Source of the DNA: CALMFG01 sp963674805 | Lineage (GTDB): Bacteria; Bacillota; Clostridia; Christensenellales; CALMFG01 | Length of the DNA: 64,000 bases | Direction: 5' to 3' | Assembly: GCA_963674805.2 (NCBI GenBank) | Contig: CAXXNY010000006.1 | Span: 62,001-126,000, forward strand | Shown here: positions 18,320-26,615 of the stretch, piece by piece | Numbering within the stretch: the first letter of the stretch is position 1 | How the letters are laid out: the number at the start of each line of letters is the position of its first letter | The notes under the pieces: generated by a model | What the model saw: the letters and a program-made list of their open reading frames with translations, nothing else | Databases searched by the model: none | Told to the model about the DNA's origin: nothing | Translations under genes and position numbers: made by a program

Positions 18320-19030
18320 TTGCATACTTTTTTGATACTCGAAGACGAAAAAATCGAAGCGAATCAGCTTAAAACCATTTTGGAGCAGTTAGACACGCCA
18401 AAGGTTATTTTTGTTGCGGACAATATTGTGCAGGCGGAAAAAATTGTTGCGGAGCAGGATATTGATATTTTTATGCTGGATGTGAATCTGCCGGACGGAA
18501 CTGGGCTGGAATTTGCTGAAAAGCTGAGACAGACCGACCGTTATAAATTCAGTTGGATTATTTTCATTACAGGGCATGATAAATACGCCTATCCAGCGAT
18601 ACGCAGAACACATTGCTATTCTTTTCTGGTCAAGCCGTATAAGACCGATGAAGTCATCATGAATGTAAAGGACATTTTAAACAAACGGGTTGCAACGCTT
18701 AATCAAAATGAATTTCTGCGTTTTAAATCTGGCAAGACCAATGTCCGAGTTCCATACAGTGAAATCGTTTATATAGAATCGCTTAACAGGAAATGCTATA
18801 TCTATACGATTGATCAAAAATATGAGACCTCCCGTGTCTCTTTAAAATCTTTTTTAGATGAAAATCCGAACGACCGATTGATTCAGTGCCACCGTTCATT
18901 TGTGGTAAATAAAGACTATATTAAAAAATTCGACAAGAAATACCGCGGTTCGGTTTTGGAGATGCGTGCGCTGGATGTGGAGATACCCGTCGGGACCAAT
19001 TATGTCGATACGATTTTACCGTTGATATAA
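18320..19030 (+). CDS. LytTR-family response regulator
   Basis: A 236-residue protein. The receiver domain (1-125) has acidic EDEK at the start, the phospho-acceptor Asp in IFMLDVNLPDGTG and Lys in VKPYK. The LytTR DNA-binding domain follows (IVYIESLNRKCYIYT; IQCHRSFVVNKDYI). It should bind direct-repeat promoters when phosphorylated by the kinase upstream. TTG 18320 is the only sensible start, with AGAGGA 9 bases upstream. No clear LytTR direct repeat was found in the window. Confidence 0.92.
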   Translation: MHTFLILEDEKIEANQLKTILEQLDTPKVIFVADNIVQAEKIVAEQDIDIFMLDVNLPDGTGLEFAEKLRQTDRYKFSWIIFITGHDKYAYPAIRRTHCYSFLVKPYKTDEVIMNVKDILNKRVATLNQNEFLRFKSGKTNVRVPYSEIVYIESLNRKCYIYTIDQKYETSRVSLKSFLDENPNDRLIQCHRSFVVNKDYIKKFDKKYRGSVLEMRALDVEIPVGTNYVDTILPLI

Positions 19031-19152
19031 CCTTTGCTCAACCGTTTTACTGTATCGGCCAAACATACCGGATTCTGAATAAACTGGCGCGAATTGTTGT
19101 TTTCCGGGTATAAAAAACCATCCGAAAAAAACCAAAAAGAAGGAAATGATGC

Positions 19153-19271
19153 TATAATATATAAAGAATGGTCCATTTCTGTTCCGTTCTTGTATTGTAT
19201 CTGGTTTATTCCCCTAATTTCAGAATGAAAATCAGATTGGAAGAGGTGGGTGCTTTATGCACACACCTCTT
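19153..19271 (+). other. Structured intergenic region, possible small RNA
   Basis: Within the 470-base gap before the cold-shock gene, an extended -10 (TGCTATAAT, ending 19158) lies upstream of a strong hairpin: 19241-19253 pairs with 19259-19271 (13 pairs, one mismatch, TTTAT loop). No coding frame is convincing here. There is no long U-run after the hairpin, so transcription and termination are not established. Confidence 0.3.
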
Positions 19272-19336
19272 TGCCATATAAGCGCTTTTTATAACAGAAC
19301 TTATAGATTATGTCTCATGATTATGTTAATAACCAT

Positions 19337-19365
19337 TGACAAAAGTGAAAAAAGATGTTACGTTG
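19337..19365 (+). promoter_or_regulatory. Candidate cold-shock gene promoter
   Basis: A perfect TTGACA at 19337-19342 with a weak -10 (TACGTT, 19360-19365) 17 bases on. It predicts an untranslated leader of about 130 bases, as is usual for cspA-type messages. Confidence 0.45.
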
Positions 19366-19501
19366 AAAATGCTTAAATTTCAGTAATATTTTTATCTATA
19401 GCGTTTTTTACATTTGTGTTTCACCATCAAGTGGCATCCTGTTTAGAAATGTCTTTGATAGTATTTTGAAGATTTAAGAAATAAAATAGGAGGTACATTT
19501 G

Positions 19502-19702
19502 ATGAGTGGTACTGTTAAATGGTTCAACTCTGAAAAAGGTTATGGATTCATAACTGGTGATGATGGCGTAGATGTATTTGCCCATTATTCTCAGATCCAG
19601 GCTGACGGATTCAAAAACCTTGAAGAAGGCCAAAAAGTCACGTTTGATGTCACACAAGGTCAAAAAGGTCTTCAAGCCGAAAACATTCAAATCGTAGGAT
19701 AA
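19502..19702 (+). CDS. Cold-shock protein (CspA family)
   Basis: A 66-residue OB-fold protein. KWFNSEKGYGFI is RNP1 and VFAHYSQI is RNP2, the single-stranded nucleic acid binding motifs. These proteins melt RNA structure and are abundant after temperature downshift or in growth. TAGGAGGT at 19488-19495 places the start at ATG 19502 rather than the overlapping TTG 19499. It is monocistronic, with a long upstream leader and a strong terminator. Confidence 0.95.
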   Translation: MSGTVKWFNSEKGYGFITGDDGVDVFAHYSQIQADGFKNLEEGQKVTFDVTQGQKGLQAENIQIVG

Positions 19703-19712
19703 AAAAACTGAG

Positions 19713-19739
19713 GCCCCGTCCATTGGACGGGGCTTTTTT
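19713..19739 (+). terminator. Cold-shock gene terminator
   Basis: A perfect nine-pair stem GCCCCGTCC/GGACGGGGC with a three-base loop and six T. Confidence 0.92.
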
Positions 19740-19747
19740 GGTAAGTA

Positions 19748-19772
19748 AAAAAAGCCGCCATTAAGGCGGCTT
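19748..19772 (-). terminator. ilvD terminator
   Basis: Read on the minus strand: an eight-pair stem AAGCCGCC/GGCGGCTT with a five-base loop and a T-run (the A-run at 19747-19753 of the plus strand). Confidence 0.88.
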
Positions 19773-19776
19773 CGGT

Positions 19777-21441
19777 TTATCTTTTTAGTGATGCACCCTG
19801 ATCGGCGGAAAGCACGTTTTGTGCATAGCGACGGATATAACCGCTCAATTCTTTCGGCGGCCTTAACGTCATTTCTTTTTTTCTTTGCTCAATCTCAGCG
19901 TCATCCACGTCTAATTTTATCTGGTAGGCGTTGATATCCACTTCGATAAAATCACCGTCTTTGACATAAGCGATCAAACCGCCGCTTGCGGCCTCGGGCG
20001 AAATGTGCCCGATCGCAGCGCCTCTGGTTGCGCCGGAGAACCGTCCGTCGGTTAACAGCATGACGTCCTTATCCAAACCCATTCCCGCGATCGCAGAGGT
20101 GGGGGAGAGCATTTCACGCATGCCCGGTCCGCCAGAAGGGCCTTCATAACGGATAACGACCACATCGCCTTTTACGATTTTGCCTTCCATGATGGCCTTA
20201 ATCGCTTCTTCTTCACTGTCAAAGACTTTTGCAGGCCCGCGGTTCCTGAGCATTTTGGGATCGACCGCGCTCCGCTTAACGACGCAGCCGTTCGGCGCGA
20301 TATTGCCGAAGAGAATAGCGAGACCGCCGGTTTCGGAATACGGCTGGTCGATTGGACGAATGACCTCGGTATCCATATTTTCTGCAACAGCGATATTCTC
20401 AGCAACCGTGTAACCTGTCGCGGTTTTAAGGTCGGTGTTCAGCAAACCTTTTTTCGCCACTTCCTTCATGACCGCCTGTACGCCGCCCGCAGCATTTAAG
20501 TCCTGCATATGATGGTGGCCGGCCGGTGCCAGATGGCAGAGGTTCGGGGTTTTCTGGCTGATTTCGTTGACAGTCTTTAATGAAAATTCAACACCTGCTT
20601 CGCGCGCAATCGCCGGCAGATGAAGAATGGTGTTGGTGGAACAGCCCAGTGCCATGTCTATGGTGATGGCGTTCTCAAATGACTTTGCGTTCACGATATC
20701 CAAGAACTTGATATCGGATTCATAAAGCTTCATAATCTGTGCGCCCGCGCGTTTAGCCAGCTTAATCCGGTTGGCATAGACCGCCGGTATGGAGCCGTTG
20801 CCGGGAAGCGCAATGCCCAGCACTTCGCACAGACAGTTCATGGAGTTCGCGGTGAACATGCCTGAACAAGAGCCGCATGTTGGGCATGCGTTTTCTTCAT
20901 AATAGTGCAGTTCGTCTTCACCGATTTTACCTGCGTTTAATGCGCCCAGGGCTTCAAATACGGTGTTTAAGTCCATTGCCTTGCCGTTTTTGCCGGTCAG
21001 CGAGAGCATCGGTCCGCCGGAAACGAATATAGACGGCAGGTTAAGCCTCGCGGCAGCCATCAGCATACCCGGAACGATTTTATCGCAGTTCGGGATAAAA
21101 ACCAGCGCATCGAATGCATGCGCATAAGCCATACATTCAACGCTGTCTGCGATGACTTCGCGGGAGGCGAGTGAATACTTCATACCGCGGTGTCCCATGG
21201 CAATCCCGTCGCAAACACCGATGGTGTTAAACTCAAGCGGCGTACCGCCGGCGGCTAAAACCCCGTCCTTGACTGCGCGCGCAATCTGGTTTAAGTGTGT
21301 GTGCCCGGGTACGATTTCGTTATATGAATTGACGATACCGATGATCGGTTTTTTAATTTGTTCATCCGTGATGCCGTTTGCTTTTAAAAGCGACCGGTGC
21401 GGTGCCCGCGCCGTGCCGTCTTTGATTCCGTTTGATATCAT
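19777..21441 (-). CDS. ilvD: Dihydroxy-acid dehydratase
   Basis: A 554-residue enzyme that converts 2,3-dihydroxy-isovalerate and 2,3-dihydroxy-3-methylvalerate to the keto acids of the valine/isoleucine pathway. Iron-sulfur Cys residues are in IPNCDKIVPGM and CGSCSGMFTANSMNC, and LTDGRFSGATRG is the family signature. ATG 21441 has GGAGGC about 11 bases upstream; an in-frame ATG at 21465 has no such site. The gene stands alone, without other ilv or leu genes, between terminators. Confidence 0.96.
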   Translation of the reverse strand: MISNGIKDGTARAPHRSLLKANGITDEQIKKPIIGIVNSYNEIVPGHTHLNQIARAVKDGVLAAGGTPLEFNTIGVCDGIAMGHRGMKYSLASREVIADSVECMAYAHAFDALVFIPNCDKIVPGMLMAAARLNLPSIFVSGGPMLSLTGKNGKAMDLNTVFEALGALNAGKIGEDELHYYEENACPTCGSCSGMFTANSMNCLCEVLGIALPGNGSIPAVYANRIKLAKRAGAQIMKLYESDIKFLDIVNAKSFENAITIDMALGCSTNTILHLPAIAREAGVEFSLKTVNEISQKTPNLCHLAPAGHHHMQDLNAAGGVQAVMKEVAKKGLLNTDLKTATGYTVAENIAVAENMDTEVIRPIDQPYSETGGLAILFGNIAPNGCVVKRSAVDPKMLRNRGPAKVFDSEEEAIKAIMEGKIVKGDVVVIRYEGPSGGPGMREMLSPTSAIAGMGLDKDVMLLTDGRFSGATRGAAIGHISPEAASGGLIAYVKDGDFIEVDINAYQIKLDVDDAEIEQRKKEMTLRPPKELSGYIRRYAQNVLSADQGASLKR

Positions 21442-21492
21442 ATCTATATTATGCCTCCAAATCACTTTTTATCAGTTTAACGAAACCGCAAT

Positions 21493-21520
21493 AAAAAAAC
21501 AAGCGTCTCGCCTGTTTTTT
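21493..21520 (-). terminator. Terminator of the B12 importer operon
   Basis: On the minus strand ACAGGCG-AGA-CGCTTGT (one G-U pair) followed by seven T. It separates btuD from ilvD; the plus strand also shows a T-run, so it may work both ways. Confidence 0.75.
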
Positions 21521-21547
21521 CGGCATTATTATCAACAAAAACGGTAT

Positions 21548-22321
21548 TTAATACTGGGGCAGGATAAAATCATCGCCCTGATGGCGGATAATTGAAACCG
21601 CAGTGTCATAAACGGTTTCGAGATTCTGGCGCGTCAAGACGTCTCCGGGCGCTCCTGTTGTGAATAATTGTCCTGATTTAAGCAGGGCAATCTGATCGCA
21701 GTAAGCTTTTGCCAGGTTTAAATCGTGCAGCACACAAACCACGGATATGTTTTCCTGCTGTGCCAGCTGCTTAGCAGTTCTGAGGAAGCTGACCTGATGT
21801 TTTATATCCAGTCCGGTCACCGGCTCATCCAACAGCATAATAGAAGCCTGCTGGCAAAGTGCACGGGCCAGTATCATCCGCTGCCATTCGCCGCCTGAAA
21901 GGGCAGTCACCAAACGGTCTTTTAAATGCTCGATTCCGGCGCGCTCCATGGCCTGATGGGCCAAGGTATAATCTGCTTCGCTTTCGCGCTGAAAACGGCT
22001 TAAATATGGGTTACGGCCGGTCAGAACGATATCCATGACTGTGAACTCATACTCCAGCGCAAAGTGCTGCTGAACCAGTGCCATGGACCTTGCGACCTGC
22101 TTGGTGGTGAGCGACTGAACATCCTTACCGGATATCAATACCCGTCCGCTGGCGGGCTTAAGATAGCCGGATATGGTCTTCAGCAGTGTGGTTTTTCCGC
22201 TGCCGTTCGGTCCGATGACGCCGAAAAAACATCCCGAAGGGATTTCCAGCGAGACAGCGTCAAGAGCAAGCACGGATGGGGGATAGATATAGGAAACGTT
22301 CTGGATAGAGATTGTGCTCAT
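21548..22321 (-). CDS. btuD: B12 ABC importer, ATP-binding protein
   Basis: A 257-residue ATPase of the FecE/BtuD/HmuV class. Walker A is GPNGSGKTTLLK, the signature LSGGEWQRMILARAL, Walker B IMLLDEPVTGLD and the H-loop VLHDLN. It overlaps the permease stop by four bases (ATGA). Sequence alone cannot separate B12 from siderophore or haem import; the cobalamin riboswitch at the head of the operon makes corrinoid uptake the best call. Confidence 0.88.
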   Translation of the reverse strand: MSTISIQNVSYIYPPSVLALDAVSLEIPSGCFFGVIGPNGSGKTTLLKTISGYLKPASGRVLISGKDVQSLTTKQVARSMALVQQHFALEYEFTVMDIVLTGRNPYLSRFQRESEADYTLAHQAMERAGIEHLKDRLVTALSGGEWQRMILARALCQQASIMLLDEPVTGLDIKHQVSFLRTAKQLAQQENISVVCVLHDLNLAKAYCDQIALLKSGQLFTTGAPGDVLTRQNLETVYDTAVSIIRHQGDDFILPQY

Positions 22322-23325
22322 GCGGTTTTACGCCCCCTTCTTAAGAGGAACAGGAAGAAAGGCACGCCGATCAAGGCGGTGATCACGCCGACCGGAATTT
22401 CCTGATTGTCCAGAACCAAGCGTGCAAGTGTGTCCGCCAGCAGCAGAAATATACCGCCGCCGAAAAAGGACAGCGGCAGCAGGCGTTTGTGATCAGGGCC
22501 GAAGATAATGCGTAAAATATGCGGTACAATCAGTCCGACAAATCCGATGATGCCGCTGACCGAAACCGCAGTCGCCGATGCGACCGAGGTTAAGATCAAC
22601 AGGTTCCGCCGGACAGCCGGTGTGTTGACGCCGAGATGGCGCGCCGCTTCGTCGCCTTGAAGCATGATGTTAAGATCGCGCGCAAAAAAGCCGCAAAGCA
22701 GACTGGCCGCCAGCATAAGCGGCCCGGCTACCGACAGCTTTTCCCAGGAAGATGAGGTAAAGCTGCCCATCGTCCACATAACGATATGTTCCATCTTGTC
22801 TCGAAAGATAATCATCATGCAGTAAATCAACGCCGAGCAGAGCGAACTGATGGCTACCCCAGAGAGCAGCAGCGAAAAAATGGTCATTTTGCCTTTGATT
22901 TGAGCGATGGAATAAACGATAAAAATCGCGCCTATACCACCGATAAAAGCAAAGATAGTCACTGCGCCGAAACCAAAGAAAGAATAGGTAAAGCCCAAAG
23001 ACAATGCAATGGTTGCACCGAGCGCAGCCCCGGAGCTGACTCCGACGACGTAGGAATCCGCCATGGGATTTTTAAACATGCCCTGTAGGCATGCGCCGGA
23101 AATGCTGAGTGCGCCGCCCGAAATGAATGCAAGCAGCGCCCTCGGCAGTCTCAGCATAAAGAAAATGGTATAAACAGACGGTTCAGCCTGCCCTTTTAAC
23201 AACGCGATCAGCGCACCGATGCTGATACCCGAAGACCCGAGTAAAAACGCGGCGATAAAAGCACCGAGACTGAGCAGGAAAAAAATGATTCCGGTTAAAA
23301 GGCGGCGGTCCGTTGTTTGATTCAT
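22318..23325 (-). CDS. btuC: B12 ABC importer, permease (FecCD/BtuC family)
   Basis: A 335-residue permease with about ten membrane helices. LRLPRALLAFISGGALSISG and GIIGFVGLIVPHILR are the FecCD hallmarks; the second is the coupling region facing the ATPase. It begins 3 bases after the binding-protein stop and overlaps btuD. It is the transmembrane half of the importer under the cobalamin riboswitch. Confidence 0.9.
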   Translation of the reverse strand: MNQTTDRRLLTGIIFFLLSLGAFIAAFLLGSSGISIGALIALLKGQAEPSVYTIFFMLRLPRALLAFISGGALSISGACLQGMFKNPMADSYVVGVSSGAALGATIALSLGFTYSFFGFGAVTIFAFIGGIGAIFIVYSIAQIKGKMTIFSLLLSGVAISSLCSALIYCMMIIFRDKMEHIVMWTMGSFTSSSWEKLSVAGPLMLAASLLCGFFARDLNIMLQGDEAARHLGVNTPAVRRNLLILTSVASATAVSVSGIIGFVGLIVPHILRIIFGPDHKRLLPLSFFGGGIFLLLADTLARLVLDNQEIPVGVITALIGVPFFLFLLRRGRKTA

Positions 23326-23328
23326 CTT

Positions 23329-24246
23329 TTATTCTCCAATGATAATGCCCTGTATGAGGGCCATAGCTTCCGTAATCCGCGGGCCTGGCCGTTCGATAAT
23401 GTCCGCACTAATGAATGCATAATTGCCCGTTTTAACGGCGGTCAGCTGGCTGTAAGCCGCATCCGCCAGAAGGTCTGGTTCTGCGACCATACTGGAAACG
23501 ATTAAAATATCCGGATCGGCATTAATCAGATCTTCAACAGAGTATTCCAGCCATTCCGACTCCGTATCCGCGGTCAGGCAGGTTCCGCCCGCCATCTCTA
23601 TAATAGAATTGATAAAGCTGCCTTTGCCGGATGTCCAGTTGCCGTATTCACCGATGCCCATGACGTAATAGACGATAGGGGATACGGCCAGTGCAGCGGC
23701 ATTTTGGGTAAGCTCAGTTTCCGCAGCCTTGATGTCGTCAATTAAAGCTTGCGCTTCATCCGCTTTACCAACCTGTTCACCAATCAGGGCAATACTGGTA
23801 AAGATATCGTTATAATATGTCGGCTCAGCCGCCACAACCGTCAGCCCTGCGTCAGTCAGCGACGCAATCTGGTCGTGCTGGAGCCCGTTGCCCGCAAAGA
23901 CGATATCCGGATTTAAGGCAATGACCTTTTCGATGTCGAATCCGTTATAGTCGCCGATTTTATCGATCGACTCGGTTTCAGCCGGATAGTTGGAATAGAT
24001 ATCCACGCCGACAATCTTATCGCCGCAGCCCAGTGCAAACAGAATCTCTGTCACGCTCGGTGCGGTTGAGACGATGGTTTCTGGTACGACGGCTTGGTCC
24101 GCCTCAATGGTTTGACCCACCGCATCGGTCGTATCATCCATGATATCCTTAGCGACGGCTTCCTCCTGCTTTGCTGCGCATCCCGCAAACACCGAAAAAA
24201 CAAGTGTCAATATGACCAGCAGGATGATGGTTCTTTTCAATTTCAT
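23329..24246 (-). CDS. btuF: Corrinoid-binding lipoprotein of the B12 importer
   Basis: A 305-residue substrate-binding protein. The signal peptide ends in the lipobox FAGC (Cys22), giving a membrane-anchored lipoprotein. The BtuF/FhuD fold is marked by IVSTAPSVTEILFALGCGDK and DPDILIVSS. AGGAGGT at 24251-24257 precedes ATG 24246. It would capture cobalamin or precursors outside the cell and deliver them to BtuCD. It is the first gene after the riboswitch. Confidence 0.88.
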   Translation of the reverse strand: MKLKRTIILLVILTLVFSVFAGCAAKQEEAVAKDIMDDTTDAVGQTIEADQAVVPETIVSTAPSVTEILFALGCGDKIVGVDIYSNYPAETESIDKIGDYNGFDIEKVIALNPDIVFAGNGLQHDQIASLTDAGLTVVAAEPTYYNDIFTSIALIGEQVGKADEAQALIDDIKAAETELTQNAAALAVSPIVYYVMGIGEYGNWTSGKGSFINSIIEMAGGTCLTADTESEWLEYSVEDLINADPDILIVSSMVAEPDLLADAAYSQLTAVKTGNYAFISADIIERPGPRITEAMALIQGIIIGE

Positions 24247-24278
24247 GCGTTACCTCCTATAGATTAGGAAGCTGGACA

Positions 24279-24307
24279 AATAAAACGCCCCGTCAGAATC
24301 AGGGGCG
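24279..24307 (-). terminator. Expression-platform terminator of the cobalamin riboswitch
   Basis: On the minus strand CGCCCC (24307-24302) pairs with GGGGCG (24291-24286) around a TGATTCTGA loop, followed by TTTTAT. It lies between aptamer and btuF, as expected for B12-induced termination. Confidence 0.8.
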
Positions 24308-24339
24308 AATAACTTCTAAAAAGTGTTCGTCCGTTTCTT

Positions 24340-24535
24340 CCCTCCGAAGAATAAGACAAGATCATATCTGGCAGGTTTCCCGGCTTGGCATCATCCCGCA
24401 CAGCGCCTTCCCCGTTATAACGGGTGGCATACGCATGCGCGGTCAAACCTTACGGTAGCGGAAGGCTGCAACGGCATTGCACCGTTTTCCCTTTTATCCG
24501 GCAAACGCCGGCACCGAATATGCTTGATTTTCTTA
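24340..24535 (-). promoter_or_regulatory. Cobalamin riboswitch
   Basis: The minus strand carries the B12 box AAGCCGGGAAACCTGCC (complement of 24371-24387), close to the family consensus, with the other conserved pieces in order: a GGTGCAATGCCG-type segment, a GCAGCCTTCCGCTACCG segment and several paired arms. A terminator and the btuF ribosome site follow. Known riboswitches of this class bind adenosylcobalamin or other cobalamins and switch off importer genes. The aptamer limits are approximate. Confidence 0.93.
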
Positions 24536-24541
24536 TCACAG

Positions 24542-24570
24542 AGTATATCAGAGATGGGTAAGGCGGTCAA
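24542..24570 (-). promoter_or_regulatory. Promoter of the cobalamin riboswitch-btuFCD operon
   Basis: Minus-strand TTGACC (24570-24565), 17-base spacer, TATACT (24547-24542). Transcription would start near 24535, just at the aptamer edge. Confidence 0.75.
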
Positions 24571-24663
24571 TTAAAAGGAACTTGATAAGAAATGTTGAAA
24601 ATTTGAAAATTAGGGCTTTTCTAATCTATGATTTTGTGGTATAAAAGAATGCAGACGAATCAT

Positions 24664-24751
24664 GCGAGAGTGGCGGAACTGGCAGACGCGCTAGATTCAG
24701 GTTCTAGTGGGCATTACGCTCGTGCAGGTTCAAGTCCTGTTTCTCGCACCA
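24664..24751 (+). tRNA. tRNA-Leu (anticodon CAG)
   Basis: An 88-base class II tRNA with encoded CCA. The acceptor stem GCGAGAG pairs with TTCTCGC, the anticodon arm is CTAGA-TTCAGGT-TCTAG with CAG at positions 34-36, and the T-arm contains GTTCAAGTC. A long variable arm fits leucine. It decodes CUG. It stands alone, with a TATAAA 18 bases upstream as a possible -10. Confidence 0.96.
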
Positions 24752-24790
24752 AACAAAAAGAATGTCCAACGGGCATTCTTTTTGTTTGGT
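24748..24790 (+). terminator. tRNA-Leu terminator that includes the tRNA ACCA end
   Basis: A 20-pair stem (24748-24767 with 24771-24790, one G-U pair, AAC loop). The 5' arm begins with the discriminator base and CCA of the tRNA itself, and the 3' arm carries the CTTTTTG U-tract. Both termination and later 3' processing would act on the same bases. Confidence 0.85.
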
Positions 24791-24808
24791 ATGCGTTAGA
24801 GAAACAGA

Positions 24809-24873
24809 GCTTGAACCTTAAGAAGGCGCGAAGCGTTGAGAAAACGCCATAGTATGGCATTTTTAGCGGAGCG
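24809..24873 (+). repeat. Dispersed hairpin repeat, copy A
   Basis: About 64 bases similar to 27610-27673. The core is GAAAACGCC, a seven-base loop and GGCATTTTT, with an outer CGTT/AGCG pair set. One C-A mismatch weakens this copy's stem. Confidence 0.6.
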
Positions 24874-25164
24874 GTGCGCAGCGGCAGTGCTGTAAGTACA
24901 ACGGATTTGTCTTGGAAAAGATTAATCCGAATCTGTGTTATATGTATACATCGGGCATAGAAAATGATTGCCGATGCTTGTCCGTCTGTTTTTGGTGCAG
25001 TTTAAACAAGGATTAATACTTTTCGAGAGAAAGGCAGTACCGATACGTAATGGCAAACACGCTTTAAGTCGATAGATTTGCCGGCTTTTCTATGCTAATA
25101 TCGATTAGGTTACGGATTAGTAAATATGATAAAAGCCTATTCTTGGTAAAAGAGGTAATGAATA
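24874..25164 (+). other. Non-coding stretch before the VanZ gene
   Basis: No coding frame with a ribosome site was found. A GGCAAA/TTTGCC inverted repeat around 25053-25086 followed by CTTTTC may be a weak terminator or operator. AGAGGT at the end is the ribosome site of the next gene. Confidence 0.4.
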
Positions 25165-25776
25165 ATGTTATGGATAGCGGAAATACTCATAGATATTGTT
25201 TCAACAGCTATTATTTTGGTGCCAGCATTGGTAATGATACAAAATACACGACTTAAAGGAATATCATTAAAGCGAAGGGCTATGAGCATCTTGTTTGCTG
25301 TCTATGTTACAGCAGTACTATTTATAACAGGTATTCCGAGAATAAATAATTTAACGATTGATTTTTCCGTTAATATTATACCGATTATTGATATGTTCAG
25401 TGGTCTCAAAGCAACGGTACTGAATATCATTCTTTTTATCCCTTTGGGTTTTCTATTGCCAATGATCTGGAGTGCTTTCCGTTCAGCAAAAAAAACGATT
25501 TTTTTCGGACTTGGATTATCCGCGGCGATAGAGATATCACAAATATTCACATATCGATCGACAGATATTGACGATTTAATTACAAATACAATTGGGACTT
25601 TGTTGGGATACCTAATAGCAAGGACCATTAATGATAAAAGCTCAAAGAAGCTCTTTTTAGACGATGAGAGACAAAGCAAAAAAGAGCCCTTATGTATTAG
25701 CAGCATTACTTTTCTTATAATGCTTTTGAGCACACCGTATATTTCCGGAGCGTTTTGGGGGATGGTATACGGATAA
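25165..25776 (+). CDS. VanZ-family membrane protein
   Basis: A 203-residue protein with five or so membrane helices. The VanZ pattern is present: NIILFIPLGFLLP, then SAAIEISQIFT, then DIDDLITNTIGTLLGY, holding the conserved polar residues of the family. VanZ of enterococci raises teicoplanin resistance; most chromosomal homologues have no proven role. AGAGGT lies 8 bases before the ATG. The gene is AT-rich relative to the window and is flanked by non-coding DNA, consistent with an accessory gene. Confidence 0.85.
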   Translation: MLWIAEILIDIVSTAIILVPALVMIQNTRLKGISLKRRAMSILFAVYVTAVLFITGIPRINNLTIDFSVNIIPIIDMFSGLKATVLNIILFIPLGFLLPMIWSAFRSAKKTIFFGLGLSAAIEISQIFTYRSTDIDDLITNTIGTLLGYLIARTINDKSSKKLFLDDERQSKKEPLCISSITFLIMLLSTPYISGAFWGMVYG

Positions 25777-25985
25777 TAATCTGTGCACTTCCGCTACATT
25801 AAAAAACGGAGTACGAAATTTATAACAACAATTTTCAATAGGCATAGGTAAGGTGATCGCCGAAGCGTTAAATCGATAGAGAATCAGCCTCAGTGAAGCG
25901 AAGCGGCTAAGCCGTAAATAGTCTTTTTCTTGTGCCATAAAAAAATGACTTTGCGGGCATCCTTATTTATTTATACGTAATGCTT

Positions 25986-26495
25986 CTATGATTCAAAGAT
26001 ATGATGAGGTAACAAATCATTTATACAAATGATTTGACACCCTTTACTTTCATAATAGCACAGCATTTCATCGATCTTCCCTTTATCATAACTGGTAATG
26101 CAATCTGACAGGACATTAACGTTATAATCTGATTTGCGTAAGTTGTAACAGGTTGATTTAACGCAAGCTACTGCATCTGCGCCTGTTATGAAGAAATCGC
26201 GTATTCCATGCTTACTAATATAGTCTGTAAATGCTTCACTGGTTAATGCGTTTCCTTTGTATTTTGTAAAAACATTTTTTGATACTATGTTCAAGTCAGA
26301 AACTAATTCAGACCCATGTGTATTGGGCTTGAAGGTCCGCGTGCCGGCTGATAAATTCTCGTGCCTGATATAAATCACATGAATATCATTACTGACCGCC
26401 CAATCAATCGCTTGATTAATATTGTCAATAATACCCTTATAATTCTTTGTGATATCATTTTGAATATCGATGATTACCAAGGCTTTTTTCTGCAT
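25986..26495 (-). CDS. Isochorismatase-like cysteine hydrolase
   Basis: A 169-residue protein of the isochorismatase-like superfamily. The catalytic triad is visible: Asp in VIIDIQND, Lys in FTKYKGNAL and Cys in DAVACVKSTCYN. The family includes nicotinamidases and ureido/amide hydrolases; the nicotinamidase metal-site pattern is not evident. AGGAGGAG precedes the start. It is transcribed divergently from a WYL regulator 120 bases away, which may control it. Confidence 0.85.
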   Translation of the reverse strand: MQKKALVIIDIQNDITKNYKGIIDNINQAIDWAVSNDIHVIYIRHENLSAGTRTFKPNTHGSELVSDLNIVSKNVFTKYKGNALTSEAFTDYISKHGIRDFFITGADAVACVKSTCYNLRKSDYNVNVLSDCITSYDKGKIDEMLCYYESKGCQIICINDLLPHHIFES

Positions 26496-26554
26496 TGTGT
26501 CTCCTCCTGATAGTCAGATTGATTTATTTACTTCTTTATTGTATCATTCAATTG

Positions 26555-26583
26555 ATGACAACAGTATGGCAACAATATATAAT
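26555..26583 (+). promoter_or_regulatory. Promoter of the WYL regulator gene
   Basis: ATGACA (26555-26560), 17-base spacer, TATAAT (26578-26583); eleven of twelve positions match consensus. It sits in the divergent 120-base region shared with the hydrolase gene. Confidence 0.65.
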
Positions 26584-26615
26584 AACAACTAATAATTTCG
26601 AAAGGCGGCGGTCTG

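Noticed and set aside
15433..19498. An Agr-type quorum-sensing locus
   Set aside because: GHKL kinases and a LytTR regulator are present, but there is no AgrB-like processing protein or convincing AgrD peptide.
24664..25800. Genomic island or prophage integration at tRNA-Leu
   Set aside because: No integrase, no repeated copy of the tRNA 3' end downstream, and the following genes are ordinary.
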